Part shown: positions 13,211 to 21,239 of the stretch, piece by piece
Numbering within the stretch: the stretch's first letter is position 1
Layout of the letters: each line of letters begins with the position of its first letter
Source: an uncultured Clostridia bacterium
GTDB taxonomy: Bacteria > Bacillota > Clostridia > Oscillospirales > Acutalibacteraceae
DNA length: 30,295 bases
Assembly (NCBI GenBank): GCA_946539105.1
Contig: CAMNHG010000007.1
Location: 1-30,295, forward strand
Direction of reading: 5' to 3'
Position numbers and translations under genes: made by a program
Notes under the pieces: model-generated
Told to the model about the DNA's origin: nothing
The model's database searches: none
Seen by the model: only the letters and a program-made list of their open reading frames with translations

Positions 13211-14011
13211 ATGAAAATTAACATAGTCAAACGGATTGTTGATATCGCGCTGAGCGTTACACTGCTGTTATTAATGGCTTTTCAGGTGACCGAACAGCTC
13301 GCTCATGAGTGGCTCGGTGTCACGATGTTCGCGCTGACAATAGTGCATCAGATTTTGAACCGAAAATATTACGCGTCAGTCTTTAGGGGCAAGTACAGCC
13401 CGTTGCGCGTATTTCAGCTGGTTGTCAATATTTTGCTTCTGCTGACATTTGTGTGTACTGCACTGTCCGGTATGATGATGAGCCGTTTCGCAACGCCGTT
13501 TATGAACGGATTTCTCCCGTCCTCGGTCGTGCGTCAGGGACACCTCGCGCTGTCGCACTGGTCATTTGTGCTTATGGGCGTTCATATGGGGCTGCACTTC
13601 GGCATTGTCACCGCAAAGCTCAAAAAACGAGCGATAAAAATCACTGCGGGAGCTGTGATGAGCGGTATTTCCGTTTACGGCTTTTATCTGTTCTTAAAGG
13701 CGAATTTCCTTGATTATATGCTGCTGAAAAATCCGTTTGCTTTTTTGGATTATGAAAAAGCGTGGTGGCTTGTTATTCTTGAAAACCTCGCTATGCTTTT
13801 GGCGTGGGCGTTTGCCGGCTTTTTGTTATCACTTTTCTTAAGGGGAATCGCAAAGGCAGGCAAGAGAAAAACCGCGTTGTTGTACATCGCACTGTTGGCA
13901 GGTGTTATTATCGTTGCCGTTATTCTCAACACAACGCTTAATGCTCAGCAGACAAATCTGTCTGTTTCATGGAGCACGCCTCAGATGGGCTGTCTGATAT
14001 TTTTGCCGTGA
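13211..14011 (+). CDS. DUF4405-like integral membrane protein, possible heme binding
   Basis: This 266-residue protein has about six membrane spans. Paired histidines stand at membrane positions: QLAHEWLG and IVHQILN in the first spans, then GHLALSHWSF and GVHMGLHFG in the next. This spacing is typical of cytochrome b561-like and DUF4405 membrane domains that can coordinate two hemes, so an electron transfer or redox-sensing role is plausible but not shown. The C-terminal third has two more spans and a tail ending GCLIFLP. The ribosome site is weak (AGGATGTGG), 36 bases after the truncated small ORF. Confidence 0.7.
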   Translation: MKINIVKRIVDIALSVTLLLLMAFQVTEQLAHEWLGVTMFALTIVHQILNRKYYASVFRGKYSPLRVFQLVVNILLLLTFVCTALSGMMMSRFATPFMNGFLPSSVVRQGHLALSHWSFVLMGVHMGLHFGIVTAKLKKRAIKITAGAVMSGISVYGFYLFLKANFLDYMLLKNPFAFLDYEKAWWLVILENLAMLLAWAFAGFLLSLFLRGIAKAGKRKTALLYIALLAGVIIVAVILNTTLNAQQTNLSVSWSTPQMGCLIFLP

Positions 14012-14035
14012 CAATACGGAAAAATATGTTATACT
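14008..14035 (+). promoter_or_regulatory. Promoter of the HD-ADP-ribosylglycohydrolase pair
   Basis: GTGACA (14008-14013), a 16-base spacer and TATACT (14030-14035) overlap the end of the preceding gene and lie 33 bases before the HD gene start. Confidence 0.5.
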
Positions 14036-14067
14036 CGTATTAAGTTTCTTTAAGGAGGCAGGATTTT

Positions 14068-14496
14068 ATGATTTACACACCTTTGACTAAGAAAGCACTT
14101 GTTATATCCTTTAACGCTCACAAAAATCAAGTTGATAAAAGCGGTATGCCATATGTTTACCACCCGTTTCATTTGGCGGAACAGATGAAAGATGAATTTA
14201 CAACCTGCGTGGCACTGCTTCACGATGTTGTTGAAGACACCGATATTACTCTTGGGGATTTGAAAGACCAAGGCTTTCCGCGCGAAGTGACAGACGCAAT
14301 AGCGTTGATGACTCATAACGACGCTGTGCCTTATCTTGATTATGTTGAAAAAATAAAGGACAATCCCATTGCCCGCGCGGTCAAACTCGCCGACCTGAAT
14401 CATAACAGCGATTTAACACGGCTTGACGTTGTTGACGGCAAAGCACTTGAGCGCGTTGAAAAGTATAAAAAAGCGATTGGTATTTTGAAAAGATAA
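14068..14496 (+). CDS. HD-domain protein, small alarmone hydrolase-like
   Basis: This 142-residue single HD domain carries all the metal ligands of the RelA/SpoT hydrolase group: YHPFHLAEQM (H32), LLHDVVEDT (H52, D53) and KLADLNHN (D109). The ED of HDVVEDT is typical of active (p)ppGpp hydrolases, and the length fits a stand-alone Mesh1/SAH-type enzyme, which removes the 3'-pyrophosphate in the cytoplasm. There is no synthetase or TGS domain. The ATG follows AAGGAGG. It ends 18 bases before the ADP-ribosylglycohydrolase gene and is probably cotranscribed with it. Related HD proteins act on other nucleotides, so the substrate is an inference. Confidence 0.83.
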   Translation: MIYTPLTKKALVISFNAHKNQVDKSGMPYVYHPFHLAEQMKDEFTTCVALLHDVVEDTDITLGDLKDQGFPREVTDAIALMTHNDAVPYLDYVEKIKDNPIARAVKLADLNHNSDLTRLDVVDGKALERVEKYKKAIGILKR

Positions 14497-14514
14497 CATT
14501 TAACGGAGGTTGCT

Positions 14515-15621
14515 ATGGACAAAATAAATGATAAAATCCGCGGTTCGCTGTTTGGCGGAGCAGTAGGTGACGCCTTGGGTTACGAAATTGAATTTATGAG
14601 TGAAAAGTCGATTTTTCATCAGTACGGAAAATGCGGAATCCAAAATTATTCACTTTCCTCATCCGAAAAAAAGGCAGTGATTTCCGACGATACTCAGATG
14701 ACGTTGTTCACCGCCTACGCTATGGTTTTCGGGGCGTACAGACTGGAAAACAGAGGTATATCGGCAAATCCGCGTCACTATGCCGAACTGACATATAACG
14801 ACTGGCTGATTACACAGGAAATGACCTATGATGAAGCGGTAAAGACGGTTTTAAAAGACGGACCGTCTTTTCCTCACGGCTTTATCTCTGACGTTCTCAG
14901 CGATGTTCCCGAGTTGTTCCGCAGACGCGCGCCGGGAATCACCTGCCTTTCCGCACTTGAAACCAGAAGAACGCAACGCGAAAAAGGTGAATATATACAC
15001 AGCTTTATTGATTCAAAAATAAACAACAGCAAGGGTTGCGGCGGAGTGATGCGTGTTGCCCCTGTCGGAATGATGCGATGGAGTGACGATATAGAAAAAA
15101 TCGCAATGGAAGGTGCTGAGTGCGCCGCTATAACCCACTGCCATTCCCTTGGATATATGACAGGTGCGGTGTTGGCGCAGATGATATACCGCATAATTTT
15201 CAATGAAAACAATATGACGCTGAAGGAGATAACGGAAGAAGCAAGAGATACAGCGGCAAGGCTTTTTGGCGGCGACGAACACGTTGATGAATTGACACGC
15301 TGCATTAACGACGCCATAGAATTGTCCGAAAACAGCGACAGCGATTTAATTAATATTCACCGGCTCGGTGAAGGCTGGATAGCGGAAGAAGCACTTGCGA
15401 TTGCGATTTATTGCAGCTTGAAGTATCAAAATGATTTTACCGGGGGAATAACGGCTTCCGTAAATCACAAGGGCGACAGCGACTCAACGGGTGCTATAGC
15501 CGGAAATATTCTCGGTGCTCTTATCGGCTACAATGCGATTGAGCAAAAGTGGAAGGAAAACCTTGAGATTTCAGATGTTATTCTGCGCATGGCGGATATG
15601 CTCAGCGAATGGAGCAGATAA
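14515..15621 (+). CDS. ADP-ribosylglycohydrolase family protein
   Basis: This 368-residue protein has the all-helical ARH/DraG fold with the two metal motifs in place: GAVGDALG near residue 15 with ISDDTQMTL at 56-64, and HKGDSDSTGAIAGN near residue 320. NSKGCGGVMRVAPVGMM in the middle is another family hallmark. Such enzymes remove ADP-ribose from arginine or other residues, or break down ADP-ribosylated nucleotides, using two Mg ions. GGAGG precedes the ATG by six bases. The neighbouring HD alarmone-hydrolase-like gene suggests a shared role in nucleotide signalling or stress recovery, which is inference. Confidence 0.9.
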   Translation: MDKINDKIRGSLFGGAVGDALGYEIEFMSEKSIFHQYGKCGIQNYSLSSSEKKAVISDDTQMTLFTAYAMVFGAYRLENRGISANPRHYAELTYNDWLITQEMTYDEAVKTVLKDGPSFPHGFISDVLSDVPELFRRRAPGITCLSALETRRTQREKGEYIHSFIDSKINNSKGCGGVMRVAPVGMMRWSDDIEKIAMEGAECAAITHCHSLGYMTGAVLAQMIYRIIFNENNMTLKEITEEARDTAARLFGGDEHVDELTRCINDAIELSENSDSDLINIHRLGEGWIAEEALAIAIYCSLKYQNDFTGGITASVNHKGDSDSTGAIAGNILGALIGYNAIEQKWKENLEISDVILRMADMLSEWSR

Positions 15622-15704
15622 ATTATTTGTCAATGCTTTGTAATGACTTGTGTTTTATACTAAGTAACGAATAAAAGCATAACTCATTAAAGGGAGGGAA
15701 GTAA

Positions 15705-16838
15705 ATGAAAAGAATAATCGCGTTAATTCTTTCTGTCCTCACGCTAGCTTCCTTTGCTTCCTGTATATCGGTAAAAGAGGATTTTTCGCAAAGCAATACC
15801 GCGTCTCAGCCTGTCAGGGAAGCCGAAACACAGCCTGTCGCGAAATGCCTTGAAGAATACACGGATTTCAGCGGAGTTGTTTTGATGACTCAGAACGGAA
15901 AGAAGGTTTTTGAAAAGGTAAAGGGTGTGCAAAAGCTCGGTACAAACAAGCCGATAACGGTTGACACGCTGTTTTGCGTAGGCTCGGTAGCAAAGCAGTT
16001 TACCGCCGCGGCAATTCTTATTCTCCAGCAGGACGGCAAGCTCAGCGTTGACGATAAACTGTCAAAATACTATCCCGATTATGAATACGGCGACGATTTA
16101 ACCCTCAAAAATCTGCTTGATATGCGTTCGGGGATAACCGAGTTTTATGATATTGAGTATATTGACAACGCGTTTAACGAGCTTCCCGCGGGCGAGCTCA
16201 GGGACACCGTGACAAACGATAACAGCGTTGAGGAAAACCGCGAATTGCTTGAGGAGTGGCTGCTTAAACAGCCGCTTGAGTTTGAACCCGATACTGAGTT
16301 TGAGTACTCAAATTCAAACTATTTTCTTTTGGCGCGGATTGCAGAGAAGGTTTCAGGCAAAAAATACTACGATTATCTTCGCGAAAAAATTATTGTGCCC
16401 CTCGGAATGAAGAACACTTATTTTGTTGATGAGGTGGATCTGAAATCCGTTCCGGATCTTGCCGCGCCTACGGTAGAGTCTCAGACGGTTTATGTAGGCG
16501 TTACCATGGGCTTGGGAGATATGATTTCAAACGCGTATGATATTGATAAATGGCTGACCTCGTTCAGAAACAATAAAATACTGAGCAAGGACAGCGTTCG
16601 TATGATGACGACAGATTACTCCGAGGATGACGAGGACAACTACGGCTTCGGCGCGCGGTTAATCGGCAGCGGAATGTTCCACACCGGAGCTTTTACTACA
16701 TACGAAACAATAGCGTACACCGATATTAATAAGGGAATAAATGTTTTTGCCGTGACAAACGACGATCCTAACGATTCTTACAGCGTTGTCGATATGGTTT
16801 GGGAGCTGTTGGAGGAAAAGGGATTCGGTGTTACTTAA
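15705..16838 (+). CDS. Serine hydrolase lipoprotein (beta-lactamase/PBP4-like)
   Basis: This 377-residue protein has a lipoprotein signal ending in the lipobox SFASC (Cys 20) and a class C beta-lactamase-type domain. The catalytic S-x-x-K is GSVAK (S94, K97), the tyrosine motif is YSN (Y200), and HTG (325-327) stands for KTG. This family includes D-alanyl-D-alanine peptidases and esterases anchored outside the membrane; few are true beta-lactamases. AAGGGAGGG precedes the ATG. It is followed by its own terminator, and a TATACT at 15656-15661 may be its -10 box. Confidence 0.88.
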   Translation: MKRIIALILSVLTLASFASCISVKEDFSQSNTASQPVREAETQPVAKCLEEYTDFSGVVLMTQNGKKVFEKVKGVQKLGTNKPITVDTLFCVGSVAKQFTAAAILILQQDGKLSVDDKLSKYYPDYEYGDDLTLKNLLDMRSGITEFYDIEYIDNAFNELPAGELRDTVTNDNSVEENRELLEEWLLKQPLEFEPDTEFEYSNSNYFLLARIAEKVSGKKYYDYLREKIIVPLGMKNTYFVDEVDLKSVPDLAAPTVESQTVYVGVTMGLGDMISNAYDIDKWLTSFRNNKILSKDSVRMMTTDYSEDDEDNYGFGARLIGSGMFHTGAFTTYETIAYTDINKGINVFAVTNDDPNDSYSVVDMVWELLEEKGFGVT

Positions 16839-16850
16839 CGCAACAACGAA

Positions 16851-16876
16851 CAGCGTCTTGAACAGACGCTGTTTTT
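16851..16876 (+). terminator. Terminator of the serine hydrolase gene
   Basis: A perfect 8-bp stem CAGCGTCT/AGACGCTG with a 5-base loop is followed by TTTTT, 12 bases after the stop codon. Confidence 0.9.
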
Positions 16877-16936
16877 GTATAAAAACAAATTTATACCGCA
16901 ATATAAAAATTATGTGTAGGCAACCGCAGTATTTTG

Positions 16937-16945
16937 TGATATAAT
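16937..16945 (+). promoter_or_regulatory. Extended -10 promoter of the MBOAT operon
   Basis: TGATATAAT is a perfect extended -10 element (TATAAT at 16940-16945), with no good -35 box, 40 bases before the MBOAT start. Confidence 0.55.
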
Positions 16946-16985
16946 TAAAGTTAGGATTAATTTTACGGGAACGGAGGTTGGTTTT

Positions 16986-18620
16986 TTGCTGTTTAACATC
17001 TCTTACACATCGCTTAATTTTATTGCATTTGTGTTGGTTACGATGTTTGTATATTTTTTATTTCCTTTTAAGAAATATAAGTGGACGGTTTTGCTTGCGG
17101 CAAGCGTGTTTTTTTACGCTGTAATCGGCTACAAGCTGGCTTATTTTATACTGTTTACAACACTCAGCACATACCTTATCGCGCTTTGGATTGAGCGCGT
17201 AGCGTCAAATTCAAAAAAACTTCTTAAGGAGAAAAAGAAGGAATGGGACAGAGACCAAAAGAAAAAGTACAAGAATAAAATCAAAACGCAAAAGCGTTTG
17301 ATTATGGCTCTTTGCCTTGTGCTGAACTTCGGAATACTCGCTTTTTTGAAGTACTATAACTTTTTTGCCGGCAGTCTTAACGACGTGCTCGGGGGCTTCG
17401 GGTTCAGTTTTTCGGCACCTACGCTCAATCTTATTTTACCGCTCGGAATCTCGTTTTACACCTTCCAGTCTATGGGATATATCGTAGATGTTTACCGCGA
17501 AAAGACCGAGGCGCAGAAAAATCCGTTTAAGCTGCTGCTGTTCGTGTCCTTCTTTCCGCAGATTATCCAGGGTCCTATCAGCATTTACGACCAGCTTGCG
17601 CATCAGCTGTTTGAGCCGCACGACTTTAATTTCAGCCGTATGAAGCACGGTATGGAGCTGATTGTATGGGGCTTCTTCAAAAAGCTGATTATCGCTGACA
17701 GAGCGTATATTTTAATCGGCGCGGTCGAAAACAATTACGCCGATTACAGCGGAACAACGCTTACCTTTACCATACTGCTTTACGCGGTTCAGCTTTACGC
17801 CGACTTCTCGGGCGGCATAGATATTTCGCGCGGCGTAGCGCAAATATTCGGCATTGATATGATTGATAACTTCAAGCGTCCGTACTTCTCGCGCTCGATT
17901 AATGAATACTGGCGCAGGTGGCATATCTCGCTCGGCGCGTGGATGAAAAACTATGTGTTCTATCCCGTCGCAATGTCGAACCTGTTTATCAACGCAAGCA
18001 AAAAGATGAAGGGTACACGCTTCGGAAAAACCGCCGCCGGAGCGCATATAGCAAAGGTTCTGCCCACCAGCGTTGCCTCGCTGATTGTTTTTTTAATCGT
18101 CGGTGTGTGGCATGGTGCCGACTGGAAGTATGTCGCGTTCGGCGTTTGGAACGGCGTAATTATAATGCTCAGCATTTTAATGCAGCCGCTCTTTGACGGC
18201 GTTGTTGACAGGCTGAGAATCAGCCGGAAAAATCCGGTCTTTATAGGCTTTCAGATTTTCCGCACCCTTCTTGTTATATTGGTGGGTTACGTGTTCGACG
18301 TCGCACCGTCGTTTGAGCAGGGAATGCGCACAATCGGGCTTTTCTTTACGGGGCAAAACCTCGCCGCCGGTTACGCGGAAATCACCAAGCTCGGTCTTGG
18401 CTGGCGTGATTACCTCATACTGCTGCTCGCCTCAGTCGTAGTGCTTGTCGCAAGCATTATTCAGGAGAGACATCCCGATACCACTATCCGCGCTATGCTC
18501 GATAAAAAATCCTATGTTTTCCGCTTTGTTGTTCTGTATATCGCCGTTATGTCCATTGTAATTTTCGGCGTTTACGGTTCGGGTTACAATGCGGCTGACT
18601 TTGTTTATATGCAATTCTGA
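16986..18620 (+). CDS. MBOAT-family membrane O-acyltransferase (AlgI/DltB-like)
   Basis: This 544-residue polytopic protein has the AlgI-type MBOAT core. PLGISFYTFQSMGYIVDVYR, FFPQIIQGPI, a run with YADFSGGIDISRG, RRWHISLGAWMKNYVFYP and finally VGVWHGADWKY contain the conserved histidines of the active site. Such proteins take acyl groups from the cytoplasm and pass them to cell-surface polymers. Translation starts at TTG 16986 after GGAGG. A charged cytoplasmic loop (KKLLKEKKKEWDRDQKKK) follows the third span. The next gene encodes an SGNH protein, the usual partner that completes the transfer outside the cell. The polymer acylated is not evident. Confidence 0.92.
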   Translation: MLFNISYTSLNFIAFVLVTMFVYFLFPFKKYKWTVLLAASVFFYAVIGYKLAYFILFTTLSTYLIALWIERVASNSKKLLKEKKKEWDRDQKKKYKNKIKTQKRLIMALCLVLNFGILAFLKYYNFFAGSLNDVLGGFGFSFSAPTLNLILPLGISFYTFQSMGYIVDVYREKTEAQKNPFKLLLFVSFFPQIIQGPISIYDQLAHQLFEPHDFNFSRMKHGMELIVWGFFKKLIIADRAYILIGAVENNYADYSGTTLTFTILLYAVQLYADFSGGIDISRGVAQIFGIDMIDNFKRPYFSRSINEYWRRWHISLGAWMKNYVFYPVAMSNLFINASKKMKGTRFGKTAAGAHIAKVLPTSVASLIVFLIVGVWHGADWKYVAFGVWNGVIIMLSILMQPLFDGVVDRLRISRKNPVFIGFQIFRTLLVILVGYVFDVAPSFEQGMRTIGLFFTGQNLAAGYAEITKLGLGWRDYLILLLASVVVLVASIIQERHPDTTIRAMLDKKSYVFRFVVLYIAVMSIVIFGVYGSGYNAADFVYMQF

Positions 18621-18634
18621 CGGAAAGGGGAATA

Positions 18635-19804
18635 ATGATGAAGTATCAATTAAAAGTAACACGCACAATAAAAGTTTCCCTCTTTTTGTTGGCAATTATG
18701 GTTTCGTGCCTTGTGCTGCAGCAGTTTTTCCTGCGGAACGTAGACCACAACAGCCTGCGCATTGAAGGCTTTTATCAGGAAGAGACCGACTCGCTCGATG
18801 TTGTGTTTATAGGCGCGAGCGATATTTATACCAGCTTTATGCCGGGCAGAGCTTATGAGCAGTACGGCTTTACAAGCTATCTTTTAGCGTCGGAGTCAAT
18901 CACCTCCGAGGGCATTAAAACCGCAATTAAGGAGACGGTGCGTACTCAGCACCCGGGAATGATAGTTGTTGAAGCCAACGCGTTTCTGTACGGCGACAGC
19001 GACAACGACGTTAACGAGGCGCATATTCACAAGTTCTTTGACAACCTTCCGATGAGTGAAAACAAGTTGGATTATATCCAAAACAATGTGCCGGTAGATC
19101 AGAGGTGGGAGTATTATTTTCCGCTCATAAAGTACCACGGCTTGTGGACGGAATATCCCGAACGCCTGCATATGATAGCAAGCAACCTGACGCTTGATAT
19201 GCGCGGCTTTAACTACCTTAAGGGCTTCCGCACCACCGCCCATGTTCTTCAGCCCGACAAGCCGTGCCTAAACAGCAAGCTGGCTGAGGAAAACGAGGAG
19301 CTTGACTTAGACCCTAAGCTCGAAAAACGGCTTATGGATTTGCTCGACTACTGCGACGAGCAGAAGATAAATCTGATGTTCGTGCGCGCTCCTCACTATG
19401 TAACCAAGGACACCTACAACCGCGTTAAACGCTCAAATAAAATGGCTTCTATAGTAAACAGCCGCGGCTACAGCTACTATACCCTGGAAAATGACGCGCA
19501 GCGGATAGGCATTGACGAAAAGCGCGATTTTTATAACGTAGACCATATGAATGTTTACGGAGCAATTAAGTTTACCGATTATTTATCGGAGAAAATACTG
19601 TACAGGGAAGAGCTTAAGGTGGATCCTTTGTCCGACGAGCAAAAGGAGAATTGGTCTGAGGTTGTCACCGCTACAAATCAGCTTTACCGCTATTGCGACG
19701 ATATTATGACTCACACCGACGCCACAAAGGGAGCGCAGGAGGATGTTTATACTCTGCTTAAGCTCGGCGACTATTCAGGCGCGCCTATCGAGCGGAAAGA
19801 TTAG
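18635..19804 (+). CDS. SGNH/DltD-like acyl transfer partner of the MBOAT protein
   Basis: This 389-residue protein has one N-terminal membrane anchor (about residues 11-33) and an extracytoplasmic SGNH-hydrolase-like domain. Block I is VVFIGASDIYTSFMP with Ser62 in GAS; the C-terminal block is FYNVDHMNVYG with His304. In many relatives the Asp of the D-x-x-H motif stands where Asn301 is here; Asp303 may replace it. It probably works like DltD or AlgJ/AlgX, helping the MBOAT protein move acyl groups to an outer polymer. It starts 14 bases after the MBOAT stop, behind AAGGGG; ATG 18635 and ATG 18638 are both possible. Confidence 0.82.
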   Translation: MMKYQLKVTRTIKVSLFLLAIMVSCLVLQQFFLRNVDHNSLRIEGFYQEETDSLDVVFIGASDIYTSFMPGRAYEQYGFTSYLLASESITSEGIKTAIKETVRTQHPGMIVVEANAFLYGDSDNDVNEAHIHKFFDNLPMSENKLDYIQNNVPVDQRWEYYFPLIKYHGLWTEYPERLHMIASNLTLDMRGFNYLKGFRTTAHVLQPDKPCLNSKLAEENEELDLDPKLEKRLMDLLDYCDEQKINLMFVRAPHYVTKDTYNRVKRSNKMASIVNSRGYSYYTLENDAQRIGIDEKRDFYNVDHMNVYGAIKFTDYLSEKILYREELKVDPLSDEQKENWSEVVTATNQLYRYCDDIMTHTDATKGAQEDVYTLLKLGDYSGAPIERKD

Positions 19805-19824
19805 CCGTAAAAGGAGAGAAATAT

Positions 19825-20451
19825 ATGAAATACCCTAACGCTTACTCGGGAGTGAAAAAATTATTCACCTCCGAAATACTCAATATTATCTCCGCCGTGC
19901 TGATGTTCGTCGCCGTTTTGTTAGCTTTGCTGGACGGAAAATCGAAATTACCCGACGTCGATTCCGCGCAGTTTTGGAGCTTGGCGGCATTTGTTTTGCT
20001 TTCCGCCGCCACGGGAATCGCCGCGTTTATAATTCAGATAATCGGTCTTAATCAGGCGCGCAGGGACGAGTGGTATTTTAATAAGGCACTTTACTTTGTT
20101 ATTATTTGTATGGTCTGCACCTTGGTAATGACCTTTACCGCCGGAACGGTAAACAGCATTTTTGCCGCTGTTGACGAGGTGTTCACGCTGCTGGTAAATA
20201 TCTACGCTATATTGGCGATTTTTACCCTTGCGGAGTATTTGAAGGATACTGTCATTCAGAAAACCGGAAAAATAATGATAGTGGTCATAACCGTGCTGTT
20301 CGGTATCGCGCTTATTTTGCAGATCGCCGCCGGCTTTGTGCCGCGCAAGGCGGAAATTTTGGGAGTAATTAAATCGGGCTTTGAGGTACTGGGATATATT
20401 GCTTGTATGGTATATTTCGGTATGTCAAAGAAGATGCTCGGCCAATCTTAA
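19825..20451 (+). CDS. Membrane protein of unknown function
   Basis: This 208-residue protein has six likely membrane helices (for example ILNIISAVLMFVAVLLALL, FVLLSAATGIAAFIIQIIG and IMIVVITVLFGIALILQIAA) and short loops. I do not recognise a family. It starts 20 bases after the SGNH gene behind AAAGGAGAG, so it is the third gene of the O-acylation operon and may assist it. No charged pore or catalytic residues stand out. Confidence 0.7.
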   Translation: MKYPNAYSGVKKLFTSEILNIISAVLMFVAVLLALLDGKSKLPDVDSAQFWSLAAFVLLSAATGIAAFIIQIIGLNQARRDEWYFNKALYFVIICMVCTLVMTFTAGTVNSIFAAVDEVFTLLVNIYAILAIFTLAEYLKDTVIQKTGKIMIVVITVLFGIALILQIAAGFVPRKAEILGVIKSGFEVLGYIACMVYFGMSKKMLGQS

Positions 20452-20469
20452 ATAAATGGTATTTTCTTG

Positions 20470-20498
20470 TTGACATCAAAATAACAATTTGTTACAAT
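20470..20498 (+). promoter_or_regulatory. Promoter of the flavodoxin-like gene
   Basis: TTGACA (20470-20475), a 17-base spacer and TACAAT (20493-20498) stand 51 bases before the GTG start. Confidence 0.75.
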
Positions 20499-20549
20499 AA
20501 AAACGGTAACAGCTATTGTTATATTATAATAATAAAACAGGAGGTACCC

Positions 20550-20963
20550 GTGAATACAGAAATCCGATATTTTACAAAATCCAAAAAGGGAAATACCGAA
20601 AAGCTCGCGAATCAAATCGCGAAGGCAACCGGCAAAAAGGCACTTACCGTGGCGACCGACCTTGATGAAAGGGTTGACCGTCTGTTTCTGGTAAACGCTA
20701 TGTACGCCGCGAATATCGATGGGGCGGTCAAGGACTTCCTTGCGCGCAATAAGGATAATATCGGAGAGGTTGTTAATTTCAGCACCTCGTGCTCGGGTAA
20801 ATCTACATGGGGAATGGTAAAAAAAGAGTGCGACAGCCTGGGTATTGCCCTCAGCGAAAAGGAATTTCACTGCGCGGCATCGTGGATTTTCATAAACAAG
20901 GGCTTGCCCTCTGACGACGACTACGCAAAGGCGCGTGAATTTGCGAAGTCAATGTCGGAATAG
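20550..20963 (+). CDS. Flavodoxin-like protein
   Basis: This 137-residue protein has a flavodoxin-type first strand and phosphate loop, RYFTKSKKGNTEKLANQIA (the TKSKKGNT loop binds FMN phosphate in true flavodoxins), and later FSTSCSGKSTWGMVKKECDS. Flavodoxins carry electrons between reductases and enzymes in the cytoplasm. It starts at GTG 20550 after AGGAGGT; longer in-frame starts run back into the preceding gene and the promoter. It should be cotranscribed with the 54-residue ORF that follows. Confidence 0.78.
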   Translation: MNTEIRYFTKSKKGNTEKLANQIAKATGKKALTVATDLDERVDRLFLVNAMYAANIDGAVKDFLARNKDNIGEVVNFSTSCSGKSTWGMVKKECDSLGIALSEKEFHCAASWIFINKGLPSDDDYAKAREFAKSMSE

Positions 20964-21023
20964 TCAAATTATACAGAATCCCGAAAGGGTTATTATACGG
21001 TAATATTTTAAGAAAGGGAAAAA

Positions 21024-21188
21024 ATGAAAGGCTTTTTAAAATTTTTGGCAATAGTCACCGGTGTGTTTCTTATAATTCACCGCCGCGTAATTTGGGCGTG
21101 CCTGACCGGCACTGAAATGCCCGAACCGCCCGAGTGGCACAAAAAATTTATCCCCTGCCTTGGCGATAGGGTAGAGGACGATTTATAA
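21024..21188 (+). CDS. 54-residue single-span membrane protein
   Basis: ATG 21024 follows AAGGGA with good spacing, and the ORF ends just before a strong terminator. The product has one N-terminal membrane helix (FLKFLAIVTGVFLIIH), then RRVIWACLTG and a polar, proline-rich tail ending DRVEDDL. The family is unknown to me. Its position directly before the terminator and the sensible hydrophobic profile support a real gene. Confidence 0.6.
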   Translation: MKGFLKFLAIVTGVFLIIHRRVIWACLTGTEMPEPPEWHKKFIPCLGDRVEDDL

Positions 21189-21200
21189 TCAAAACGCAGC

Positions 21201-21228
21201 AAAGCCCGGCAGCAGTTTGCCGGGCTTT
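21201..21228. terminator. Bidirectional terminator between convergent genes
   Basis: A perfect 11-bp stem AAAGCCCGGCA/TGCCGGGCTTT with a 6-base loop lies between the flavodoxin-like operon and the convergent aldo/keto reductase gene and can serve both strands. Confidence 0.9.
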
Positions 21229-21239
21229 GTTTCGTGATA

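Noticed and set aside
17712..18196. Frames of 90-110 codons on both strands inside the MBOAT gene
   Set aside because: They overlap a clearly conserved gene and show no family features.
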